This document shows, piece after piece, positions 37,874-49,605 of a stretch of 64,000 nucleotides of DNA; position 1 is the stretch's first letter; every line of letters starts with the position of its first letter. Location of the stretch: positions 1,240,001 to 1,304,000 of the forward strand of contig CP099652.1 in assembly GCA_024123955.1 (NCBI GenBank), read 5' to 3'. This DNA comes from Oxalobacteraceae bacterium OTU3CINTB1 (GTDB lineage: Bacteria > Pseudomonadota > Gammaproteobacteria > Burkholderiales > Burkholderiaceae_D). The notes below the pieces were generated by a model. That model was not told where the DNA came from and ran no database searches. It saw nothing but the letters and a program-made list of their open reading frames with translations. The translations under genes were made by a program, and so were the position numbers.

Positions 37874-38911
37874 TTACTCAGACTTCTCGCTGACCTGGGC
37901 CGATTCGAAGGTGGCCATCTGGTTCAGGAAGTTGACCGCCGCGTGCAGCAGCGGCAGCGCCAGCGCGCAGCCGGTGCCTTCGCCCAGTCGCAAGCCGAGA
38001 TTGAGCAGTGGTTTGGCGTCCAGCGCGGCTAGCATTTGTTGGTGGCCGTTTTCGTCGGAGCAGTGCGCGAAGACGCAGTAATCGAGAATGGCTGGCTGCA
38101 GGCGGGCGGCGACCAGCAGCGCGCTGGTGACGATGAAGCCGTCGATCAGCAGCACCTTGCGCAGTTCGGCCGCCTTCAGCATGGCACCCGCCATCATGGC
38201 GATTTCCAATCCGCCGAAGGTGGCCAGCACGTCGAGCGGTTCTTTGATGTTTTCGTGCTTGGCGACCGCCGCTTCAATCACGCGCTGCTTGTGCAGGATG
38301 CCGTCGGCGGAGAGGCCGGTGCCGGCGCCCACGCAATTGGCGACCGGGATGTCCGTCAGCTTATGCATCAGCGCTGCGGCGGCGGTGGTGTTACCGATGC
38401 CCATTTCGCCGAAGCCGACGACATTGCCGTCCAACTCGGCGGCCAGCACCATGCCGGCGGCCAGCGCCGCCTCGCAGGTGGCGTGGGTCATCGCCGGTTC
38501 CTGCGCGAAGTTGTGGGTGCCGTGGGCCAGCTTGCGGTCCGTCAGGCCGTCGCGCGGGCCGAAGTCGTGATTGACGCCGGCGTCGATGACGCGCAATTCG
38601 CAGTTGTTTTGCGCCGCGAAGACGTTGATGGCCGCGCCGCGCGCCAGGAAGCTCTCCACCATTTGCCAGGTAACGTCCTGGGGATAGGCGGAGATGCCTT
38701 CGGCGACGACGCCGTGATCGGCCGCAAAGACCAGGATGGCCGGCTGCGTCAGCGCGACTTCGCGGCTGTTCTGTATCAGGCCAATTTGCCTTGCCAGCGA
38801 TTCCAGCACTCCCAGACTGCCGAGCGGTTTGGTCTTGTTGTTGATGGCCTTGTCGAGCAAGGCGCCTAGCGCATCGTTATGAGTAGGGGAGATAGTTGGA
38901 AGAATGAACAT
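37874..38911 (-). CDS. cobT: Nicotinate-nucleotide:dimethylbenzimidazole phosphoribosyltransferase
   Basis: A 345-residue enzyme that activates dimethylbenzimidazole (the BluB product) to alpha-ribazole phosphate. TKPLGSLGVLESLA, FAADHGVVAEGISAYP, FGEMGIGNTTAA and the catalytic Glu in LRLGEGTGCALALP are all present. ATG 38911 is chosen by family length. The frame stays open upstream but there it reads through the rRNA operon 2 leader and promoters, so that extension is not coding. The gene starts only 38 bases from the -35 box of the divergent rRNA promoter. TAAAAT at 38940-38945 (minus) is a possible -10. No riboswitch is visible. Confidence 0.95.
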   Translation of the reverse strand: MFILPTISPTHNDALGALLDKAINNKTKPLGSLGVLESLARQIGLIQNSREVALTQPAILVFAADHGVVAEGISAYPQDVTWQMVESFLARGAAINVFAAQNNCELRVIDAGVNHDFGPRDGLTDRKLAHGTHNFAQEPAMTHATCEAALAAGMVLAAELDGNVVGFGEMGIGNTTAAAALMHKLTDIPVANCVGAGTGLSADGILHKQRVIEAAVAKHENIKEPLDVLATFGGLEIAMMAGAMLKAAELRKVLLIDGFIVTSALLVAARLQPAILDYCVFAHCSDENGHQQMLAALDAKPLLNLGLRLGEGTGCALALPLLHAAVNFLNQMATFESAQVSEKSE

Positions 38912-38948
38912 GGCCTGCCTGGCAATCGATGAATTTGTTATTTTACCC

Positions 38949-38977
38949 TTGTCAGCAGCGGCGGCCCTTGCTATAGT
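38949..38977 (+). promoter_or_regulatory. rRNA operon 2, promoter P1
   Basis: TTGTCA at 38949-38954, 17-base spacer, TATAGT at 38972-38977, then a GC-rich discriminator. The -35 lies outside the shared block and is closer to consensus than that of operon 1 (TTGCGG). Confidence 0.7.
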
Positions 38978-39043
38978 TCGCCCCCTCGCAGAACGACGTA
39001 CACAATACGGCGTGAAACGAAGAAGATGAAGAAAAAGAAGTGC

Positions 39044-39072
39044 TTGACGAAATATTCGAAACGCCTCATAAT
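39044..39072 (+). promoter_or_regulatory. rRNA operon 2, promoter P2
   Basis: TTGACG at 39044-39049, 17-base spacer, CATAAT at 39067-39072, identical to P2 of operon 1 with the same A-rich upstream tract. Confidence 0.75.
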
Positions 39073-39135
39073 CTTGCCTCTTCGCTGATGAACACAACGC
39101 TTCTTCAGCAAGCAGTACCAAGCAGTACCGAACAA

Positions 39136-39178
39136 GTTCTTTAAAAATTAACAGTCGATAAGTGTGGACGTTTGATGA
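39136..39178 (+). promoter_or_regulatory. 16S leader 2: boxA-like site and RNase III arm
   Basis: boxA-like GTTCTTTAAAAATT at 39136. Segment 39151-39178 pairs with 40898-40925 after 16S, as in operon 1. Confidence 0.75.
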
Positions 39179-39337
39179 AAGTGCACGCGGGACTTCGGTT
39201 CCGCGATACTTAAAATATCAAATGTTCACAAGAAGTAATGAAATAGGCGCTACGAAAGTAGTGGCCTGTCAGTATTTTGAGTGAGCGACCTCTTAGCAAT
39301 AAGAGTGCCGGTAAAACGGCAAAAGTAACAGAGATTA

Positions 39338-40868
<1,531 letters not shown>

Positions 40869-40945
40869 GAGTGGCACGAACCCGTTAAACGGTTCACTCA
40901 TCAAGCGTTCACACTTATCGACTGTCAATATAAAGAACAGCATTT

Positions 40946-41022
40946 GGGGCTGTAGCTCAGCTGGTTAGAGCACCGTGTTGATAACGCGGGGGTCGTTGGT
41001 TCGAGTCCAACCAGCCCTACCA
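40946..41022 (+). tRNA. tRNA-Ile (anticodon GAU), copy 2
   Basis: Identical 77-base sequence to the copy at 13849, with anticodon GAT and encoded CCA. Confidence 0.96.
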
Positions 41023-41034
41023 GTCTTACCCAAT

Positions 41035-41110
41035 GGGGGATTAGCTCAGCTGGGAGAGCACCTGCTTTGCAAGCAGGGGGTCGTCGGTTCGATCCCGTCA
41101 TCCTCCACCA
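41035..41110 (+). tRNA. tRNA-Ala (anticodon UGC), copy 2
   Basis: Identical 76-base sequence to the copy at 13949. The gap from tRNA-Ile is 12 bases of unrelated sequence (23 in operon 1). Confidence 0.96.
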
Positions 41111-41180
41111 AAAGTTCAAACGTAAGTCAGCCAGTTTGGTTGCGATTTAGGTTTGATCTTTTAGAGATCAAGTGCTGTAC

Positions 41181-41195
41181 GTTCTTTAACAATCT
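41181..41195 (+). promoter_or_regulatory. Spacer boxA-like antitermination site, operon 2
   Basis: GTTCTTTAACAATCT, the same as at 14084 in operon 1, placed between tRNA-Ala and 23S. Confidence 0.65.
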
Positions 41196-41341
41196 GGAAG
41201 AAGTAAGTAAATTTTTATTGATCGCATCACCGACAGGTGGCGCGATGGGTAATGATTGTATGTATCAACAAACGCAACAACGTAGTACTTCTTATTTCTA
41301 TAACCGCTCCTTTGTTTAGTCGCAAGGGGCTAACGTTATAG

Positions 41342-44214
<2,873 letters not shown>

Positions 44215-44356
44215 ATAACCTTAGCAGGTTATGGTGAATAAGAAGTGCGTTGAGGCGTTCGTTGATACACAACTTCATTACCCAGTATTGAGATACTGAT
44301 TACTTACTACTTCCAGATTCAGGGCGACGCAATGCGCGCAGCCCAGTACAAGTCAA

Positions 44357-44472
44357 TGCCTGATGACCATAGCAAGTTGGTCCCACCCCTTCCCATCCCG
44401 AACAGGACCGTGAAACAACTCTGCGCCGATGATAGTGCTGCAACCAGTGTGAAAGTAGGTTATCGTCAGGCT
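44357..44472 (+). rRNA. rrf: 5S ribosomal RNA, copy 2
   Basis: Same 116-base sequence as at 17260, ending GTCAGGCT. Confidence 0.95.
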
Positions 44473-44481
44473 AGTTATATT

Positions 44482-44519
44482 AAAAAGCCCCTTCCAGTGA
44501 TCTGGTTGGGGCTTTTTTT
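44482..44519 (+). terminator. rRNA operon 2 terminator
   Basis: AAAAAGCCCC at 44482-44491 pairs with GGGGCTTTTT from 44508, with the T run continuing. There is one loop difference from operon 1 (GGTTGGGG versus GGTCGGGG). Confidence 0.9.
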
Positions 44520-44643
44520 CGTCCAAGTCCCTGGTATTCAATCCGCATCTTCCCGACGTTGTTTCCCTGCGAGAGCTCCGCTGGTGTCCCCTTTCGTCAT
44601 AGGTTTCTGCATTACAATACCGTTAATATTGGAGTGCAACCCT

Positions 44644-47600
44644 ATGTCAGCTTTCGCGATGCGTACGGCACGGTTTTGCGGCATGCTTCTGGTGGCGCTC
44701 TGTTCGCTCGTCCATGCCGCTCCGCTCAGCCTGCGCTTTGAACATTTAGGTGTCGAGCAAGGCTTAACGCAGGAGTCCGTCACACGTGTGATGCAGGACC
44801 GCCAAGGCTTCATCTGGATCGGCACGCAGGCCGGCCTCAACCGCTTCGACGGCTACCGCGTCACCGTTTTCAAGAACGACCCCGCCAACCCGCACAGTCT
44901 CCTCGACAACTATGTCCAGGCGCTGTACGAGGACGCGGGCGGCCGGCTGTGGGTCGGCAGTAAAGGCGGGCTGGACCGTTACGATCCGTCGACCGGTGGC
45001 TTCGTCCACCAAGCCATCAAGGCTGGCAACGTTGCCGTCACCCACATCATCGGTGACGGCAAGGATGGGCTGTGGCTGACCACCAGCGAGGGCCTGCAGC
45101 ATCTCGATATCACGAGCGGCCAGGTGCGCACCTGGCGGCACGCGCCGGCCGACCCCGACAGCATCTCCGACGACCGGGTCAACGCGGTGGCGCGCGACAA
45201 GTCCGGCAATCTGTGGATAGGCACCGCCAGCGGGCTGGAAATGCTGCCGCCGGGCGCCGCAAAATTCCTTCATCTGACGCCTCTGGACGGCACCACCCGG
45301 TCCAACAACATCACGTCGCTGTCGGTCGCGCCGGACGGGGTGGTGTGGGTCGGCGCCATGTCCGGCCTGCAGGCATGGCGGGTCGATGGCGCCAAGCCGA
45401 CCCGCCTGCCGCAGGCGTTGTCCCAGTCCTTCGGCACCCAGCGCGTCAACGTCCTGATGCATGACAGCGACGGCACTTTGTGGGTCGGTACCCAGGAGGA
45501 CGGCCTGAAACGGCGCGATCCCGCCAGCGGCGAGTTCCACAGCTACCGTTGGGATAGCCTGAACCGCCACGGCATCGGCGACAACCAGATCACCGCCCTG
45601 TATCAGGACCGCACCGGCACGCTGTGGGTGGGCAACTGGTACGCCGGCCTGGACTGGGTCGATCTCGACAGCGGCGGCTTCGAGCGCTACACCGGATCGT
45701 CCGGCGTGCTGCCCGGCGTGACCAACAGCAAGGTGCGGGCGATCGACGGCGCCGGCGACAACCAGCTCTGGCTCGGCTCGGGCGAAGGCTTGACCCGGCT
45801 GGACGTGACCAAGCGCACGGTCGAGTCCTGGCACCGCGACGAGCGCGATCCCGGCAGCCTGCCCGGCGACATGGTGATCGCGCTGGCCACCGATCTCAAG
45901 GGCCAGTTGTGGGTCGGCACTTCCACCGGGCTGGCCCGGCGCGATCCGGCCACCGGCCGCTACACGCGAGTGCCGTTGGGTGCCGATCCGAATTCGCTGT
46001 CGATCCAGCGGTTGCTGGTCGACCGGGCCGGCGTCATCTGGGCCGGCACGCGCGGCGGGCTGCACCGCATCGATCCCGACACCGGCGCCGTCACCACCTA
46101 TCGCGCCGATCTGAACAATCCGGACAGCGTCGACGGCCGCGTCTACGCGCTGCTGGAGGACCGCCAAGGCATCCTGTGGATCGGCACCGAAAACGGGTTG
46201 AACCGTTTCGACCGCGCCACCGGCAAGTTCCGCCACTACCGCCACGATCCGAACCGGCCGGACAGCCTGAGCCACAAAAGGGTGCCGTTCATCTTCGAGG
46301 ACAAAAAAGGCGTGCTGTGGGTCGGCACGGCCGCAGGTTTGTGCAAGGCCTTGCCGCAGCCGGACGGCGACCTGCGCTTCCGCTACTATCCCGGACAGAA
46401 CGGCGGCGCCGTCGATCCGATCGGCGCCATTCTGGAAGACGACAACGGCAAGCTGTGGATCAGCAGCACCGCCGGCATCGCGATGTTCAATCCCGAGAGC
46501 GGATTCTTCAAGCACTACACGGCCAAGGACGGCTTGATTGACGGCTCGTACTTCATCGGCGCGGCCCACAAGGCGCCGGACGGCACGCTGTACTTCGGCG
46601 GCCTGGCGGGCATGACGGCGTTCAAGCCGTCGGCTATCCATGACAACAGGCGTCCGCCGCAGATCGCCATCACCGATTTCTTCATCTTCAACGAGTCGAT
46701 CCTGAGCGACGTGCGGCGTCCCGACGTGCTGCCGAAGGGCCCGCTGCGCGACGCCAAGACGCTGACCTTGAGCCATCGCGACGTCATGTTCTCGATCGAA
46801 TTCGCGGCCTTGCATTTCGCCGATCCGCAGCGCAACCGCTACGCCTACCAGCTCGAAGGTTTCGATCCGCAGTGGGTGACGACGGACGCCGGCAAGCGCT
46901 TCGCCACCTATACCAACCTGGACCCGGGCCGCTATGTGTTTCGCGTTCGGGCCGCCAACAAGGACGGCGTCTGGAGTCCGGAACCGGCGGTGCTGGAGTT
47001 GATCGTCACGCCGCCGGTGTGGAAGATGTGGTGGTTCCGCCTGGTGATGATCGGCCTGGCGCTGGGCGCGGCGTATTTGCTGTTCCGCATCCGCATCCGC
47101 ATGTTGATGCGGCAAAAGCAGGCGCTCGAAGAGGAGGTCGGCAGCCGCACGCGCGAGCTGGTGCTGCAGAAGGAATCGGTCGAACGCCAGAAGCAGGAGG
47201 CCGAGCTGCAAAAGGATAGCGTGGAGCTGGCGCACCGCAATATCTCGCTGCTGTCCGACATCGGCCGCCGCATCACGGCCAACCTCGACAGCGAGGCCAT
47301 CATGACGATGCTGTACCAGCAGGTCCACGCGCTGATGGACGCGAGCGTGTTCGGCATCGGCATTTACCGGCCCGAGCAGGAGTTGATCGAGTATCCGTTC
47401 GCGATGGAGAAGGGCAAGCGCTACACGCCGTACACGCGCAGCATGCGCGAGCCGAACCAGCTGGCGGTGTGGTGCATCAACCATGCCGAAGAGGTGTTCA
47501 TCAACGACCTGGAAAAGGAATACGGGCGCTACATCGACAGCGTGGCGCTGGTGTCCGGCGCCGATGACATGGGCACGCTCGAAGACGGCTCGTTGCCGAC

Positions 47601-48555
47601 CGAGCCGCGCTCGCTGATCTATGTGCCGATTTCCGTCAACGGCCAGGTGCGCGGCATTATCACCGTCCACAGCTACCGCGCGCATGCCTATCACCGCATC
47701 GACGCCGACATGCTGACCACCTTGGCGTCATATGTGGCGGTGGCGTTCGCCAACGCCGATTCCTACCGGCAGTTGCAAGACACGCAGCAGCAGTTGGTCG
47801 AGCGCGAGAAGCTTGCCGCGCTGGGCTCGCTGGTGGCTGGCGTCGCGCACGAGCTCAACACGCCGATCGGCAACAGCCTGGTGATCGCCAGCACGCTCGA
47901 GGACAAGACCACCGAGATCGAGCTGCGCCAGAACAACAACGTGCTGCGGCGCTCGGACCTGGCGCAATTCATCGACGCCGCGCGCGAGGCGTCGACCTTG
48001 CTGATGCGCAGCCTGCGCAACGCGGCCGAGCTGGTCAACAGTTTCAAGCAGGTGGCGGTCGACCAGGCCAGCGCCAAGCGGCGCCATTTCGACCTGCACC
48101 AGGCCAGCCAGGAAATCGTCACGACGATGAAGAACCAGATTCGCAAGGCGGGCCACCAGGTCGATCTGGAGATGCCGGACGATATCGAGATGGACAGCTT
48201 CCCGGGCCCCTACGGCCAGGTGATCATCAACCTGATCAACAACGCCTTGCTGCACGCGTTCGACGGGCGCAGCGGTGGCGTGATCCGGCTGTGGGCGGTG
48301 CGGCTGGGACCGGACCGGGTGCGGATCGTGTTCCAGGATGACGGCGCGGGGATCGCCATCGAGCATCAAGCGCGCATCTTCGACCCATTTTTCACGACCA
48401 AGCTGGGGCAGGGCGGCAACGGGCTGGGATTGAGCATCACGTACAACATCGTGACGTCGCTGCTCGATGGCAGCATCCGGGTCGACAGCGTGGTCGGGGT
48501 GGGGACGCGGTTCACGATGGATCTGCCGCTCAAGGCCAGCCTGGCGGGGGATTGA
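44644..48555 (+). CDS. Beta-propeller sensor histidine kinase
   Basis: A 1303-residue kinase. A signal peptide covers about 1-25. Around a dozen two-component-propeller repeats follow (pattern D-x-G-x-LWVGT-x2-GL) through about residue 670, then a Y_Y_Y domain to about 785. A membrane helix lies near 795-820. Next come a coiled coil, a GAF domain (about 865-1040), an atypical H-box GVAHELNTPIG (His1069), and a HATPase with NLINNALLHAF and GNGLGLSITYN. There is no receiver or DNA-binding domain, unlike Bacteroidetes hybrid regulators. The start ATG has GGAG upstream; the frame is open farther back through the 5S gene and terminator, but that part is not coding. TACAAT at 44613-44618 is a possible -10. 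A periplasmic ligand, possibly a glycan fragment, is inferred. Confidence 0.92.
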   Translation: MSAFAMRTARFCGMLLVALCSLVHAAPLSLRFEHLGVEQGLTQESVTRVMQDRQGFIWIGTQAGLNRFDGYRVTVFKNDPANPHSLLDNYVQALYEDAGGRLWVGSKGGLDRYDPSTGGFVHQAIKAGNVAVTHIIGDGKDGLWLTTSEGLQHLDITSGQVRTWRHAPADPDSISDDRVNAVARDKSGNLWIGTASGLEMLPPGAAKFLHLTPLDGTTRSNNITSLSVAPDGVVWVGAMSGLQAWRVDGAKPTRLPQALSQSFGTQRVNVLMHDSDGTLWVGTQEDGLKRRDPASGEFHSYRWDSLNRHGIGDNQITALYQDRTGTLWVGNWYAGLDWVDLDSGGFERYTGSSGVLPGVTNSKVRAIDGAGDNQLWLGSGEGLTRLDVTKRTVESWHRDERDPGSLPGDMVIALATDLKGQLWVGTSTGLARRDPATGRYTRVPLGADPNSLSIQRLLVDRAGVIWAGTRGGLHRIDPDTGAVTTYRADLNNPDSVDGRVYALLEDRQGILWIGTENGLNRFDRATGKFRHYRHDPNRPDSLSHKRVPFIFEDKKGVLWVGTAAGLCKALPQPDGDLRFRYYPGQNGGAVDPIGAILEDDNGKLWISSTAGIAMFNPESGFFKHYTAKDGLIDGSYFIGAAHKAPDGTLYFGGLAGMTAFKPSAIHDNRRPPQIAITDFFIFNESILSDVRRPDVLPKGPLRDAKTLTLSHRDVMFSIEFAALHFADPQRNRYAYQLEGFDPQWVTTDAGKRFATYTNLDPGRYVFRVRAANKDGVWSPEPAVLELIVTPPVWKMWWFRLVMIGLALGAAYLLFRIRIRMLMRQKQALEEEVGSRTRELVLQKESVERQKQEAELQKDSVELAHRNISLLSDIGRRITANLDSEAIMTMLYQQVHALMDASVFGIGIYRPEQELIEYPFAMEKGKRYTPYTRSMREPNQLAVWCINHAEEVFINDLEKEYGRYIDSVALVSGADDMGTLEDGSLPTEPRSLIYVPISVNGQVRGIITVHSYRAHAYHRIDADMLTTLASYVAVAFANADSYRQLQDTQQQLVEREKLAALGSLVAGVAHELNTPIGNSLVIASTLEDKTTEIELRQNNNVLRRSDLAQFIDAAREASTLLMRSLRNAAELVNSFKQVAVDQASAKRRHFDLHQASQEIVTTMKNQIRKAGHQVDLEMPDDIEMDSFPGPYGQVIINLINNALLHAFDGRSGGVIRLWAVRLGPDRVRIVFQDDGAGIAIEHQARIFDPFFTTKLGQGGNGLGLSITYNIVTSLLDGSIRVDSVVGVGTRFTMDLPLKASLAGD

Positions 48556-48581
48556 AGAACCGCGTTCCCATTTTTATCGCG

Positions 48582-48923
48582 TTACACGCCCCAGATAATG
48601 CTTTCGTTTTCCTGCTTGGCCGAGCGCAGCATCTCCAGCAGCGGATAGGCGCGGGCGTGGAAGCCCACGCGCTGCATGACGGCATGCTCCACCGTCTCGT
48701 TCTCTTCCTTCTCGTGCGCGTGGATGTCGTGCTCGACATCGTTTTCAGGGTGGAGTTTGCTTTCGGCCACTTCATGCTCGAGCACCGACAGCGCCTGCTC
48801 CGCCTCGGCGGCGGTGATCACGCCGCGCGTGGGATTTTTATGCAGCAGGTCGAGGATGCGTTGCGCGTGTTCCTGATACATCAGGACTTCAGGGCTGGAT
48901 TTGGATTTGAAGGCAATTAACAT
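48582..48923 (-). CDS. DUF1840 family protein
   Basis: A 113-residue soluble protein. MLIAFKSKSSPEVLMYQEHAQ at the start and ITAAEAEQALSVLEHEV match the DUF1840 pattern of betaproteobacteria. A charged Glu/His/Asp-rich middle segment follows (about 58-85). The start at 48923 is chosen because it begins the conserved N-terminus; an upstream in-frame ATG at 49004 adds a poorly coding stretch. The function is unknown. It converges with the sensor kinase, whose stop is 26 bases away. The 175-base gap upstream holds nothing I recognise. Confidence 0.85.
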   Translation of the reverse strand: MLIAFKSKSSPEVLMYQEHAQRILDLLHKNPTRGVITAAEAEQALSVLEHEVAESKLHPENDVEHDIHAHEKEENETVEHAVMQRVGFHARAYPLLEMLRSAKQENESIIWGV

Positions 48924-49098
48924 GATGCGCTTTCTTAGTATTATTGATCGAGAGGTCCGACGGTGCGCCGAATGACAAAGCAGCGGCGTGCCGTTGCTGT
49001 TCACATTAGGTCGTCAGGGAAACTTTACAAGAGACGAGCCCATCTGTATGGACGTTAGCGCACGTCAATTAAGCATCTTCTAAGCCAGGCGCCTGTTT

Positions 49099-49605
49099 TC
49101 AGTTCAATTTGAAGGAGCTGAACCAGGTTTCCACGGTGTCGCGCACGATATTTTTCTCCCGCCCCATGACAATGACCTGGTAAATGCGCGCGTCCTTGGC
49201 GATAAAACGCCCGATCAGCAGCATGGGCTCCCCATTTTGGCTGCCTTTCGCCTCGACATCGAGCATGGTCCGGCCGGCCGCGGCCGACGCCGCGCTTTTG
49301 GTCACCGTGGCGCCGATGTTCTTGACCAGCGCCGTCTTCATGGCCTCGAGAGCTGCCGGCGTGCGCGCCGCGTCCGCCAGTTGCGCGCTGCCGACCGCGA
49401 ACACCACGCCGTCCACCTCGGTCGCCGTCATCGTCATGTTCACGTCCAGGTCGTCCAGCTTGATGGCGCGGGTCTGGCTGGCGGGCTTGCCGGGGAACAT
49501 CACGGCGTACGGGGCGTCATTGCTGCGGTAATCGCGCCAGTCGTATTGCGGACTGCAGGCGGACAAGGCGGCCGCCATCAGCAGCGCCAGCGGGATCTTT
49601 TTCAT
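49099..49605 (-). CDS. Small hypothetical lipoprotein
   Basis: A 168-residue protein with a lipobox LSAC (Cys17) after a short basic-hydrophobic signal. The mature part has PYAVMFPGKPASQTR, a pattern seen in many uncharacterised betaproteobacterial envelope proteins, and ends in ETWFSSFKLN. No enzymatic motif is visible. Its start overlaps the stop of the M1 peptidase gene as ATGA, so the two are coupled and may act together at the outer membrane. That link is an inference. Confidence 0.8.
   Translation of the reverse strand: MKKIPLALLMAAALSACSPQYDWRDYRSNDAPYAVMFPGKPASQTRAIKLDDLDVNMTMTATEVDGVVFAVGSAQLADAARTPAALEAMKTALVKNIGATVTKSAASAAAGRTMLDVEAKGSQNGEPMLLIGRFIAKDARIYQVIVMGREKNIVRDTVETWFSSFKLN

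Noticed and set aside
38912..39121. N-terminal extension of CobT
   Set aside because: It would translate the rRNA leader and promoters. The same peptide appears upstream of operon 1 (11852-12034), where there is no cobT.
44332..44643. Extension of the propeller kinase upstream into the 5S gene and terminator
   Set aside because: The frame happens to be open, but a signal peptide starts at 44644 with a ribosome site. The upstream part is rRNA and a terminator.
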